Notes: generated from the sequence alone by a model not told the origin. 64,000 nucleotides of DNA from Hymenolepis diminuta (GCA_900708905.1 CAADRB010000006.1:248001-312000), one strand, 5' to 3'. Positions 48,201-63,200 are shown, numbered from the stretch's first letter. Numbers and translations: made by a program.

Positions 48201-51200
48201 TAGTTTTGGCTGTGGCTAGTGTCTCTGTTCTGGAGGTCGTCAGGTTCCGTTTGGAGCTTAGCCTTCCTAGCGATTGCACTGAATTTTGGTTTTCAAGAGG
48301 GAAAGTTTGCATTCATTTGACATTCGCCGTCCTGGAGTTTAGGCTGATATCTGAAGAAAGCTTAAATCTGTAACTGAACAGGATCTAAATGTGTGCTGAT
48401 GGCGCCATTCTCATTTATGGAATTTATATATGTAAACTGCATCTATATAGCTATCCTTAAAATCAGTTTAGTTCTATTTTTACTAAATGTAATAACTTGC
48501 CTTTGAATTACTAATTACTATATCGTAATAATTCCGAAGCTCTTTGTCGGACAGACATTCTGGGTCTTTGCTAGCGTTCAGACATCCCCCTGTTAATTAG
48601 TTTAACTAATGCGGCTAGTCATTTCAATCATTCAATAGTTGTAGTGTTTATTCTCATCTTTTAGCATAGAGATCGCGCATAATTATATATACTGGCTCGG
48701 CATGTAGCTTATGTTAAGTATAATTCTAGCCAATTTCACAATGCCTTCTATGCAATTCATCTTTCGATCATCAGGAAATTACTTGTATGTCCCTTTTATT
48801 TTTCTCACTGATCTTAATGAATAGCCTCTAACTTCTCAGCACAAATTTTTTCCATAGTCTATCTATTGTGGTTTTTATTCTTAAATCAGTTGCGTCATGT
48901 TGTGCGTTTAAAAGGATCCTTCCACATTATCATCCTTGAAAAGAATTTCTATATTATTCAGAGCTTAAATGCTTTTGTTAAATCAGTTTTTCTTACATTC
49001 CTATTAGAAGAATATTCCGTTTCCCCATTAACGAATAGTTTGATTAAATTATATCTCTCTTCAGATAATAAAATGGGCGATCGATCGCACCATAGTAATC
49101 GTGGTGGTTTTCATCGTCGTGGCAGCATGCGAGGCTCCCGCAGTTGCGGCGGTCGAGGTGGCAGGGGCGCTGGTTTCTCATCACGAGGACACGACGACAA
49201 TCGGCCGACTTCCAAACTTGAAGATGACGGTACGTTAATTCCACCCCTCCGAAAATCAGTGACATGGGTTATGTCTTACTCTATTTGTATTTTTTTTACC
49301 TTTTAGATCATACTCCTGAGTTGGAGAAACAGGATAATGCTGTAAATCCTGAGGATAGTAACTCAACTGATGAAGATAAATATCAGCTTAATGTTGATAT
49401 GAAGGTCAGTTTAACTTTAGCTTCTCTGTGTCGATCATTTATGAAGGAATGATTCATTAAATCTACTGAAACAAAGGTAGGAATTGAATAGACTGCTACG
49501 TAGCTGTAAGTAATAAATTTATTAACTGGTGAAGAGAATTGGGTTGGAAGAGTTCAGAATTCTCTTAAGCTCGGTTTCGCTCAGCTTGAAAGCTATAGAG
49601 TGTAAAATCGCTCTAGATTTTCCATGAATAATATCATATATTGAAATAAATTTCCTTAATCGGCTATTTTTGTCTCTTAAATTAGTTCAAATTAACTTAA
49701 TTACGGAGTGCGTATTCAGCTGGTAGCATTTTTTTCCATTTTAAAGAGTTGATTGTTATGCTCCACTGTTGATGTGAATCAAGTCAACTTACCTGTACTC
49801 AACAAATAATTTTAGATCCGTTTGGTCAAAAGAAGTTCATATCAATGATAACGATTAGACAGGGTTATGTATGGCTCTCACTATGATATTTACTTGAGGG
49901 AAGAGTGACAAAGATTTTGGTTCAAAAAACGGCGCAGTGATTATTAGTTTTGGAAATCTTTTTTAAAACTATTAAGCTAAATTCAAGCCTAGTCTGAGGA
50001 TCATTAACTAGTGAATTGTTTCATATAAAGATAATCCGTTCAGGTTTTATATTTATTTTTCCCTAATTTTGTGTTCTACAAATCACTTATCCTACAATTA
50101 GAGGTGGAAGAAATTATTCTTTTGAAGCTGCAAATACTCATACAAACTGACATTGACTTCTGTTCCGTTTTCAAAGCTGTATGTATATAGGCGCTTAGCA
50201 CAAATTGATCGACCTGATTTAATTCCTCCTATCCCCATTCATTTTTCGAATTTCTCTTTATCTCTATCGCCACTCCCAAAAACGTACGTTACTGCTTTTG
50301 AACCCCATATGCTTTCGCAATGTTTGTTACATGCTTTGTTGTATGGTTCGTTCTAAATTTATCTATTTATTTTCTATGCACGTACATATATCTGAAAATA
50401 AAAATGCCTATGTTTATGATAAATTGGGGGCATGCACCGAATGATTAGACTTTCACCGTTACTGATCCTCTTATATCCGACCCTATTCTCACTGTGCCCC
50501 TCTCAGCTTGGTCTAAAGGTGATCTTGTTTGCGTTTCCTCCCAACAGACTGATGAAACTTCGCAATCGGAGGAGATTTCTGATGGAGGAATGAAAATCAC
50601 GTCAGGAGTGCGTTTTCGCTGCCAGTTTAGTAAATTGATGAAAGGTTAATTGGTCTTCGAGTCGATCATATTTTCTTGCTCTTTCAGCCTCCTACGAAGG
50701 AACCTGAAATCTCGAAGACGGAATCGGAAGATGGGGATCCTTTGGAAGCGTCAGATGAAAGAGTTGTGGTAAGTCTTTCAATTGTCCACTTGAATTGATA
50801 TTAAGTGAAAGGTTATTTTGCGGTTATTTTATTATTTTATATGGTGATTTAGAAGTTACTCTTTTTATTAAAAATTGAATACCTTAGTTAATCGTCCGTT
50901 TTTAACAAAAATGAAATTTGGATAGCACACAAGTATTCTATTACAGTTTCTTAAATTTCTCGGGGTCCCATCGCAGAGCCCGTGGCATTGAGTTTTGCAC
51001 GACCATTCTTTGCAGTCGGCATTGATCTGATCTCATAATTCTTTATAGATTCGTCACTGTCTTTACACTCGAGCAAAGGGTTTCTGAACTTCATAGTTCG
51101 CACGTAACTTGGCACATTCTTGAACATTTAGACTTCTGGAGTTCTTTACAGGAAGTTATTTTCCCATTCTGTCGATATTAATTACCAGATATTAATGCAT

Positions 51201-54200
51201 TTAACATTTGCACTTATTGTTATCGACATTACGGTATTAATCGGTTTTACACCGCAACAAAATTAATCCCTTAAGTGTTATTGATAATATAGGAGAATTT
51301 GTGCATCTCAAAGGGCGAGAAAGTTAGGAGAAGGTATGAATTCTAGTATTATTATCTTCGTTGAAATAAACTGGATCCTTAGACTTCTGTTATCTTGAAT
51401 CCATAAACAAACCCATAAAAGTACTGTTAAGACTAAGGATGGGCAATTTTAAGAGTCAGCATATTCGGGCAAGATATATTGTACTCTTGGTGATAAATTT
51501 TGTTCTTTATCAAACTCGATTTTGAAAGCACGTGCTTGCTTTGCACGTTGTTTACTTAGTGCACTGGTTAAGAGAAAATCAGATGGCTTATACGACAGTT
51601 ACCGATACGAATTTTTTCCCACCTACTTATCTCGTTATCGTTTAAAGGGCCTATTTGGGTGTCATGGTTTTTCAGAATTGCAAATCATTAAATCTACTTA
51701 AATACGTACGCATGCAATTTAAACCTGATATAACCTAGGCTGTTTATATTGCTACGGCAGCCTGTACTTCAAACGACGGCTTCTCATCTTTTATTAAGAA
51801 AATGCAACTTCGATATATTGGATATCTGGTTAGCTAATGATGTAACGGAAATGGAGACCACATCCAAATTAAATTATGGAAGTGCTGTGATTCAAACAAT
51901 CTAACCCTCAAGAAAGGAATTTCCTTTACTGAATATAAATTCTACTCAGGGTATTAAAAATATTTAAATTCGTCTTCTATTGGTATTTTTGTCATTTTGG
52001 GTAGTTTACGCAGACTAATTTGCAATTTTTAGCGGAAAGTTTAAAACATTTTCGGTAGAGCGGTCATTTGGAAGAATTCCCGTTCAGAGCTAAAATGTCT
52101 GGCTCCATTTTGATCTTTTGATGCCTTTTCCTTTGAGGCATCTTGTTTCATCAATTTATGAATTAGATTTTGGGGATTATTTTTATAATTTAGTTATGTT
52201 TTGCAAATTTTCCACAAAAACTTGAAGGTTCACTTTGCTATCTCTTGAAACAAACGATTTGCTCAAAATTGGTAAATTAATGCTATACTTTTGAATTATT
52301 TTCCCCTTCGTAATTGTAAGTTTTGCAATTTCGCCGTATATTTTCCAAATAAACCTATTTTCTGCAAAACAATCAGATTGGCATGTTTTAGAAACTAGGC
52401 CTATTATTTTATAGAAATCTACTTTTCAGAAATGTATTTTTTTAATATACTATTAGTCGTTTTATTTGATAAGGCTTGATTCTAGTGCAATCATTTTTTT
52501 GCCGCTTTTGCATAACTTGATTTTAACTTTTGGTCCTTGTACAAGAATTTGTGGCAGAAAAATCTGACCAGAAAGGTAAAATTGCTGAAGCAATAAGAGG
52601 CCCAATTTATGCTCTTTATATTTCTTGCGCCTCATTTTATTAGCGTAAAGTAGTTCCCGCTTCACCTTTTCTCCATTTCCTAAAATCTTATTTTACAATT
52701 TCGAGATCTTTGCTTGTAGTTCTAGCATAACTCCATCTTTCGCATCGATCTATACCGATTTATGACAATTTCGTACAAAATTCTCATTATGTAGTATATT
52801 CATCCAGAGTTTGCCTTTTAAAGAATCAATTTTATTTCATCTTATAAAGCGGCTCATGCTGCTAAAATATTGTCAGTAAATTTACATTTTAGCCATTTTT
52901 CACACCCATGTTTATAGATTTTCTGGGCTTATTCATAAATCTAAATCAGATTTAGTTTTTTCATCTGACCTACACCAGGGTTGCTACTTTGACAACCATA
53001 ACGATCGATATTGATTTTAGAGCTTCAGAGATAGTAACTTGTCTTTGCGATATGCGGTCGCTAAATTTGCCCCCTCTAATCAGTGAAAAAATTCAATACT
53101 TCACTGATTCGTTTTGAAGATTATTGAACAGTTCCTAGGCGATTGGTTGTATTGCAAAATAAAGTGACAACCGTTTTATGCTCGAGTAATTGCGCGATTA
53201 AACTTCTTTCCGATAATTGTTCGGTAAATTTTGGTGCTATCTTAAATAGGGTGTCTTATCTGCGGTTTTCTTAAACTATTCTGGATTAAACTATTTCGGG
53301 CGGAATTTACTGGGAGTCTGAATGCTACTGACCAGGTAATTTAAATTGAGGTATAAAATTTTCCGCAAATGTTGTGTTTAATGCTTTCATATGTTTATTG
53401 CCTTTCTTTTTTTAATTACACTTTGAGTGTGCCGAATTTGACCAATTTCAAGAGGTATTTTGCTATTCTAGTTGCTCCAAGTTCTGTTCAACCCCTCTTC
53501 ACTTCCTTCAAACTAGTGCTTTTGTTAATTTGGATGTACATTTGGATTACAAATCACTTGTATGCAGTTGGAACTTAACTCTAGTTTTCACATCGACCTC
53601 AATCAATTATTTTGCATATTTGTGAAAAATCCTCACTATGCAGTTTATTCACCCAAAACTTGATTGAAATTTCACAATAGAATTTGCTCTCAAACTTTAG
53701 TTTCAATGACTTCTGGTCATCTTGTGAGATTATTTATTTTAATAAAATGCAGCAGAAAATATAAATTTTGATTACCTTTTATTGCCTTAGTAATTTTCTA
53801 GCTTTCTTCTGAGCCTTACCAATTTTCATTTGACTTACAGCGGAATCATACTTATTCATATCGATTTTATGACAAATTGAATAACGCTTTGTTTTCCTGG
53901 TATGCACTCAGTCAATGTCAAGGGACCGATGTTTTGTTAATTTCTTTTTCCCGTTTCTGGAACTACTTCAGAATTAATTAGTAATTTGATTTACCCATTT
54001 AGAAGGCTGTTTATATTGGACACTAGAATAATACCAAGATTTAATTTATTAATGTAATTACCTTAACCCACTCCTGGTCATCTTTAGCAAATTTGACGTA
54101 ACATGATATTTACACTCTTCTTATCTGTGGTTTTCTTGACCGATTAGCGATCTTTTCTGCAGAAAGAGTTTACTGGTGAACTTAATGCAGAAGTATATAT

Positions 54201-57200
54201 TACTGACATGGTGATTTAAAGTGATTTGTATAGCTTTCCTGATAAGAGTGTGTTCCTGGTTATGAGCTATTGTTTTTCTATTTTTTATCTGAATAGCACT
54301 TTAAATCTACCAAATTCGGCCAATTTCGAGAGGTATTTTGTTTTATAATTTTGTATGTTTAATTCTTCTCTGTTCCGTTTAAATTATCACTTTTGGAATA
54401 TTTGTACCGTTTGAATTTAGCTCTGGTTTTCTTGTAGACCACTATCGATTTTTATGACATCTATTTTTATTTTTATTTCGTTCATTCATTCATTCAAAAT
54501 AGTAATGATTATTTTTCTCAAAGCGTTGCGAGTGTATTTTGCAATCGAGTTTCAAATCTAACTTTTATATTGATTGGGATTGGTTTTTGACTTATTCCAT
54601 TTTCTTCTGCAGAAAGAGCTTACTGGCATGCTTACTACAGTAGTAACTGCTGCTGAAAAGGTAATTTAAAATGAAGCAAACGTGCTTGTTGTTTTGTTCA
54701 AAATTCTGGAATGTTTGTTAATTTTTTCTGAATAAGTCTTTTCCTCTCCGAAATTCGATCAATTTCGAGGAGCTTTATTGTTCTATTTCAAGTTTTTTTA
54801 TATTGTATTCAGCCTCGGGTTATTCTCTCTGAACTCTTTCTTTTGGAAAATTTGTGTAGATATTGCCGTTCAGGGAGATCTATCCGAGGCACAAAGTAGC
54901 TGAAACGCATGAGGTGAATCGCTCTTTTATTTCTTTGTTCACTCTTTGTTCTCTGTTCATAAAATGATTCAATTCTTCCCTTTACTACACGTTCAGCAAT
55001 CTGTACAAGAATATAAAGGCTTATTCACAATAGCTGAAGAGGTAGAACTACTTAAATCTGTTTTTATGACATTTTGGTTGGTTTTCGTTCATCTTTTACT
55101 TCTATTCCAATTTATTAATTGAGCTTCTCTTGCAGTCGACTGAAACTGCTTTAGGTGGTTACTGTGAGATTCCAAGCAGATATAGAACTCATACTATCAT
55201 TTTATAGACATTTTACACTCTTTGCAGCATCATTGCATCAATAGTGTAGACACCTTTAAAATATTTTTAGAAGTGAACTCGTTCGTTTTTATTAACATTT
55301 TATCCTAACTCTTTCAACCACCCGTTTTGTTTCATCTATTTTTCACTGGTATTTCAGCTAATTGAACCTTTTCCTTGTTTTGTATAGAAAATATCGCGAA
55401 TTGACATTTATAGGGATGGTGAAGAAGCACAAACATCTAACCCGGTAATTTTTAAAATTCTTTCTTTGGCTTATCTACAGTTTTACCGTGTTTATTGTGG
55501 AATGGGTACTAAAGCGATGTCGAATTAACTGTATTAGAGGTAGAGGTTTGAAGATGAATTTCCATAATGCAATTTCGTTCAATGGGTTTAAAAACTTTAT
55601 CCCAAATACGTGTGTCTGTTTGTCTGTGATCACCGATTCATTCTGATCAATAAGAAAAGGATGCGAGTTTATTATAGGAACGACTTCACTATACTCTGCC
55701 TCTATCCAAGTCAAGTTTTGTTAGCCCCTCTCTGAACAGGCTTGGGAAGTTTATCATAAGTGAATATAAATCACTACAGGAGACAGGTTGAGGGTATTGT
55801 TAGAGGACGTGAATCAGTCGTTTTCTCGTCCTATCTGTTAGACGAGTGATTATAGTGTTTTTTATTCTCTTGCCAGTTTTGAATCCGAAAATCTAGCCGG
55901 CTCTGCTTTGTTAAATATACGTTCGTCATCTGAAAACTCAGATAGATTAAGTTAACATGAATAATCTTAACTGAAATGTAATTATTTATTCAATCAGCTC
56001 TGGTCATCATGAACATAGTTAGCTTTAAGGGGTTAAATCCAGGTTTAAAAATTAATAAACTACGTTTTACTTTCGCATGAGTAAAAATAATAAAACAAAG
56101 CAGAGACTAGCTCGTCAACGTTGCATTGTGTTAATTAAGTGGGTCTAGCGTTTTTCTATCAATGAATGTCGTTCTTCGGTCTTTAGTTGATCCGTGTTAC
56201 AATTATTGTCCATGAAATGCACAAAATTTCAGGGAATATATAGTTATGGGGAAACATCTAAACATGCTGAAAGTAGAATTGTCTAATAAGTGGTGAAGGA
56301 ATCAAAGTCGGGTGGAATTAAAGATTAAATTCAGGGTGTGATGTGTCTCATCTCAGTTGATTTCTGAATTTATCAAGTTATGCTGAGTTCCTAAGTGAGC
56401 TCCCTTCCGCGATATTCAGTGCTTATTGAACAGGTTGATTTAATTGAATGGTTAGTCAAGTCATCTTGATTCATATGTCTCTTCTTCTTTTCAACACCAG
56501 GAGGACCTATTTGTTGCTAACTGATGCTATTTTATTATAGCAAAGCTTCTTGAGTTATTTTGTACTGATTAAGATATAATGGCCCCTGTGTCAGGAACAT
56601 GAGAAATTAAATACTGAACGATCTTTCACCTCTCATTATCGTTAAAATTACTTCTCATACGTCCTTTAATATTTACAGCCATTGAACAGGACGTTTTGTT
56701 AATGAGTCTTTTGCATTGATAGTTCAAGACCATTTGTTGCGAGTCATCCTTTTGAAGTCTGCATTTTCCGCCTCACGTTCATTCATTCTGTCTTTAAGTT
56801 GGGTCACACTTCGTTGCCTCCACCGATTCGTAAAAAAAGGTGTACACACAGGTGCAGATAGAAATATTCACACAGACCCTATATCCCCATTGCCTCCCTC
56901 CTGCTAGCCTGCTTTTATTCGGTGTCTATTTCACTGGTTATTCAAAATTCTTCTAAATCATCGTGTATTTATCTAGTACCTGCAGAAAATGTCAAAGGAG
57001 AAGGTAGAGAAAATCTATTCTTTTAACGAAGTAATTGTTTTTCTTGACAAATATGGCAATGAACTGTTGAAGATTGTTGCCGTTAATTTCTGTTCTCTCG
57101 ATTTTTTAAACTGCTTTCCGTTTAAAATTGCCCCCCCCCCCCTGTTTCCTTTTCAGGCACCAAAGATTGTCCGTTTTGAGGATGAAGGGGTAGGTGGAAG

Positions 57201-60200
57201 TATTTTTGTTGCTACTTAAATTAGATTTCAGTAGATTGTGATTAATATTACTAATGTGTCCATTTTTTTCTCGCCGTAGAAACAAGAGCCTGACATTACT
57301 GAAGGAACTAGCACACCAGAGGTAATTTTCACCAACCCTGTGTTGTCCCTTGTCATATTGTCAAAGTATCAATATTAATTCCTTATCAATATTTTTAATT
57401 CAAATATCTCCATTTACTAGTTTTAGATTCTTGTGTAATTTTATACCTCATGATTACTTCAATTAGCAAAGCTTTCACAGATTGTATTTTTTCCGACAAG
57501 AAACAGATTGTTGAAATTACTGAGAAACCGAAAGAATCTGAGGAGGTGTGTCTCCTCCTTTTATTTTTTTTAATAATGTTAAATCAGAAATAGATTGGAT
57601 CAGTTCTAAAGTTTAGAGTACGCAATTTTGTGTCTTAGTGAAAATTGGCCACTTTCAATTTTGGTTCAGTGCCTCCTTCCAAGAAAAAAGCGTAATAGAC
57701 CAAAGGTAGTCGAGTTATCTTTTCCATTGTTGAATTTATTATGCAATATTTCAAGTAGTTTCGCTGTGAGAAGGATTTGAGGCGCTTTAGAAAAAAAGAT
57801 ATAGTTAAATCGAGAAAGAGCTTTATTGATTTTTTTTATTGAAAAATGTGTTTATTTAGCTCGCTTTAAATGATTACATCAAAACGATGAATTCGACAAA
57901 GAGTATATAGCTTTAGATATAATATTTATCGGACGGAATATTCCATTTGTGAAACTAAGATTTATACTGGTATCCATTCGTGATTAGGGTCTCTAAAAAT
58001 TTTCTACCTCTAGATTGTTGAGATTCTCCGTTTTGAGTCTAGCTTTCAAGGCAAGTGATTGAAATACGTGATAGACGTTTGTTTTGAAAACCGAGGATGT
58101 GCATTTATTTTCTTAGTCCAATTCAAATTCGTTTTACTGTAGGAGAAATCGAATTGACCATGTTTATAAATAGGGTGGTGACGCCATTTCCATTTTTAGA
58201 GTTGCAGACCTGTTAGTTGGTATAACATAACAAAGTTTTTTCTAATGATCAAGATAGCAACATGGCACTAGTTTACTGCAGAAGGACTCATTTATAAGTT
58301 TATATATAAGATTTAAACCGATTGTCTCATTACCAGTTGAGTTTATGACCATGTAATCTTCCGAACTTTCTTTTCTCTTCTAGAAACAAGTATCTAATTC
58401 TGCTCAAGCACCCATAGAGTCTGAGAAGGTATGAAATTGGGATTTTGTTATTTATTTTATTTCTAATATATGGTAGGATGACAGTGGTAGTAGGAAAAAG
58501 ACTTAAAATCGGGGATTTAATCAAAAAATAAGGGAGACGCTTAAGATGTGATTCAAAATCCCTCTGATAGACATCGGTATTTATAAATTCAATAATGTAG
58601 ATCATCCAATCTGGGGTGTTTCGACTAATGATATTTGGTGGATTGTTTGCAGTCTAAGCCGCTGCCTCACTAACTTGATTTTGATGTAATAAGTTAATAC
58701 TCATATTTTTCAAAATAATACTCGTTAGTTTATTTATTAAACCTCGGTAGGGCAATCGGATGCTTAGCTTTTAAGGTCTTATTTTCTGGAAGAGGGTAAT
58801 GGGGCTTGGTTCTTTAAATTTGAAAGTTATTCTTGTGGAAATACTTACAATCTTTACCTTAAAAAGACAATTATGGACTCATTAGTCCTGCGACAATGCT
58901 TATTATCCCGTTGATTTTTTGTATGAATTTTGAATCCTCTTTCTCTTTGAAGGAGAATAATGTGGTAAACGTAGAAGAACTCGGAGGGTCTTTAGAGGTA
59001 ATATTCACAATTGCGTTTGATGTTACTTCGTTAAATAATCATTATGTGGATAATGTCCATGGCATCACTGCATTATTAACTTGTTTTTTATTTTTACATT
59101 TATAGAAAGAAGATCTTGAAGTTTCTCAGGAAATTGAGGAATTCAAAGTGGTAATCTTGTTATTCGAAACTCTGTTATGTCTATTTAGCTTTTTAATTAT
59201 GAAATTGGAGGGATTCTAAGAGAGTGGAGTCACTAGCATTTATGATACTGGAAAATGTTTCAATTGTTCCTAATAGTAACCATTTTTTTGCAATATGATC
59301 TGATCTGACCAAGTTGTCTTGTCAAGTATATGATTTGTACAAGGTAATCATAGCTTCCGTCTACTGAGATTGTGAAAAATTAAATTTGGAGGTTTCGAAT
59401 TGGAAACCAGGAATTTCTATTTAGCTGGAGCTGTGATTGATGTCTCTTTGTATAACGGAGCATCAATATTTGAAATATTCAAAATTTTTCCGTTTGGTTG
59501 AAGTTGAGCTTTGAAGGTGATCACGTGAAAATGTATTACTTCGTCTTTCAATTGGAATTGTTCGCTTTTTTTATTTCGTTAATCCCAAAATTCACGAACA
59601 AGTTTAAATTCATCTGAGGTCTAGACAAAGCTTATATCAGAAATTGACCAAGTTTGAAAAATTGAGTGGCAGTGTCATTCTCATCGTTATAGTTATAAAA
59701 GTGTTCATTGCAATCCTTTCCAATGAAACGTGTTTCCCCACTACGCTTTTCCCCCCTTAGAGGAATGTAAGGTTAAAATTAGTGAATTGCAGTAACTATA
59801 AATCTCTTATAGGATAAAGTGGTTAAATCTCAGCTACGGTATTGCAGATACACTTGAATTTATAAAATAGTAATGTATTTAATGCATATTTTCGTTAATA
59901 ACTCCTTCCCTCTTACTGAATGTCAAACACTTTTGCTGTCACAATGTCTAGAGGTGCAAACATTCGCCAGTCTCTTCAGAATGCGCTTCAAGAAAGTACA
60001 AAAGAAGGGCTAAAATTTGCATTACCTCTGGTAAATATTTGCACTTTTGTTAGTTTCGAAGTTTCAATATACAAATCCCTAGATCTGTATGAGAATTTAA
60101 TTATGATCGTTACAATGTTTTAAGTTTGGGCAATGTATTGTTGTATCTGTAAAAAGACGTGACTGTGGTATTCGTAATAATGTAGATCTTCTTATAGGCT

Positions 60201-63200
60201 AAAGGTCGAATACTGTCCATCTTAAATATCGAAAAGTCTTAATTTAGGGAGGAGGTACCCTAAGCGTACCAAAGGCTTTAAAAGGAATGGTAGTAGCATT
60301 TGACTTGGGTGGAGAAGGTATTCTGGAGCCTTCCTAGTGAGAACTCAAACTATACTATCTCTTCACTTCACCATATTTATTCAATGCTGTTGGCCATCCA
60401 CGTTGCTGGGTGCTTACGTTGACCAACGCACCACCGGTGAAATAGAGACCAACTGTATACTTTACATTAATAAATATGAAGGTTAACTAGGGAGGTACGT
60501 GGGATTGAAGTTTGTGAGCTGGAATCGGACCGCAGGCAAAGTGGCTGAGTGGTGACGGAAACAGTTTTTTACTCGTCTTTCGCCCTTCCCTTAATTACAA
60601 AAAGTCACTGCTACTCAAAGCTCATGAAGGCAGGTAAAGGACAATTTCTTTAAAATCATCAAACCGCCGTTTAAATCGTACAGAGTTTTCATGAGACAAG
60701 GAAGCATGAAATTCTGACTAATGAAAGGATACAGTAGGTTAAATGCACAAGATGGACTGGTGGAATTTTAAGGACTGAGTAATTACTTTTTCATCAGTCG
60801 AATGTGTCTACGAGTCCATACATACACCTGTACTTATCCTGTTCACGGTATATCATATTGATTGATTGGCGTAATTGCGATTGAGATTTAAATTGTATTT
60901 TCAGTTTATACCGCTATAAACGTTACCTTCGTATACTCACTCACATGGGAGGAAAATTGCTAATGGTTTCGTTTTGTCTACTGCATTACTCTCTAAGAAA
61001 TTCGTCTCCGCATAAAGTCGTGTCCTATAATTTTTATGTTTCCTAGCTTGAATCTCTCTAAAAGTCATTGATGGAAGACAAATATGTGTATAAGTACACA
61101 ATATACAATATCTTTCCATGTTAAGCATGTTTTAAACTGCAATGATCTGTGGAGTTTTTCTTAACAGTGGTAATTTTGGATATTGCTCATATTGCTTGAA
61201 CAAATCTACGAGACATAGTTTTTGTACATATCTTGACGTTCTTAACTGAGATTTGCATACTTTCTAACGTTTAATTTTAGTATCTATAAGATTGGACAAT
61301 GACAAAGTTAGTAAATGACTGCTTTCTTTCCCATTTTTAGTCGTCAGTGCTATAGGATATAGATAAGACATGGCATTTTCCACTTTTCTAGCAGTACTCC
61401 TGCGTTGATCTTGAATTTATTAACATTTTTCATGGGTTTATATTCATATTCAGTCGCAAATTATAGGACGACCATCAAAATAAAACTTACCTGTTTCGCT
61501 TACCACTTTTTTCGTCATCTTCTTGCCCACATACACACTCAGTCCTCATTTAACACTACTCATCTCTAATTATCTCTTTTGCCACGGCTTAGCAAAGGAA
61601 CTTCAACTCAGACTTACCTTTGGGAAACATTAATCAAATATTCTCATAATTGTTAACGAAGTCTTGTCACTGTCTCATTACTTTCTAACCTGACGGCCAA
61701 TTAATCGCATATGTGATGACTTGTTTATTGTCATCTTAGCTTTAATTTTCATTTTTAATATTTTTATCTGGAACTGTCATCTTAATCAACTTTACTATTT
61801 TAACCAATGTTCTACTCCATCTTTTCGGCTTGTTAGTGCTTAATCGATGTTCCCATTATGATGCAATTAATTTTACGTTATCAGTTATAGTGTTTAGTTG
61901 ACTAAGTCAAATATGGTTACCTTTAACTGTTGTCTCTTCTCTTCAAGTAGTGAATTTTTAAAATACATCCAGATTTATTTTGCGGTTGGGTTATTTTTGG
62001 TAATGATACCTTGTTTGAGTCTTCTTCCCATGGGATATGAGTAATTTTACCCATCGTGGCATTTTATTTAGTAGATTGTCAGTGACCGTATACTGCAGCT
62101 TCATATTATTGAAAAGCAGTCCTGAAACTTCCTTAAAAGCGGGAAGCCGTCACTAAGTTGTAAGTCTTCTGACATCTTATTGTATCTATATCTCAGCCGA
62201 CATTTGGCAGTATCACAGTGGTAGCGTGGTTTGTCTTGATGGCTTCGTACCGCGGTCGTGCACATCATTAACTCAGCTATTTCGTGTTTGATCCACTACA
62301 AGAGTTTGCAGTTTGCTATACCATATCTGATGAGTTGGATGATCTTCTCAAGCTGATATTGATCCAAAAGGAGTTATCAGTCAGACGTCAACATCAACTT
62401 ATTACGAATATTTTGAATAGAAAGTTCTGTCGATCAGTATTGTGACTTTTCATGAATGACAATTGTAAACTGACTTTTGGGCTTTTCGATACATAAGTAA
62501 ACTAATGATAGTACTCTAAGAACATGGTTTGCAAGGGTACCCGAGTGCCTCTTAATGGGCTGTTTTGTAATTGTAACAACGTTCAACTTCGTTATAGGCG
62601 TTTATATTTTCATTTATTGTCAAATAGGAAATGGAACAAAAACCAATACTGATCGATCCTAATCAACCTGAAAAATCGGATGGCGAGGTAATGAAAATAA
62701 ATACTTTCGTCTTCTTTTTAAAAATTATTTTTACCTCACCATATAAGTTGTATATGATGTCTCCCTTTTCCAAAGATATTAATATTGAAACATTTTGACA
62801 TGCTATAATTTTGGGGCAAGAGTAGGGGATTCGATCCTAGCTGATTCTTATGCTAGCAGTTTTAGAATTTCGCTTGACTTTAGCGTCCGTGATAATGCAT
62901 AATTATATGTTCTTTTTTAAATAGGAAACTGAACAAAATCCCACGCCGGTCAGTCCTACTCAATCTTCACAACCGAATGACAGTGTATGATTGTCTTATC
63001 TCCCCCTTTTAAGTAATTAGTGCTCTAATATACATTTTCGTAGCTAAGCAGCATTAGTAGATGGTTATGCAGATTGCATGCTGCAAAGTAGCACGCCTAA
63101 TTTACTTTCAAACCATTTTCTCCTCTCCTAACAGACCAATCAGGAATCAGTTGAGGAGGGAGTTACATCTTTCGTGTCTGTTGTGACGAATAACAATCAG

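Noticed and set aside
55139..55172. Candidate micro-exon after TCTTGCAG (S-T-E-T-A-L-G-G)
   Set aside because: The acceptor is good, but every nearby GT donor leaves phase 1, unlike all its neighbours. It may be a decayed exon.
62205..62290. tRNA-like AGTGGTAGCGTGG segment
   Set aside because: Only an A-box-like string; no B box at proper spacing and no cloverleaf.
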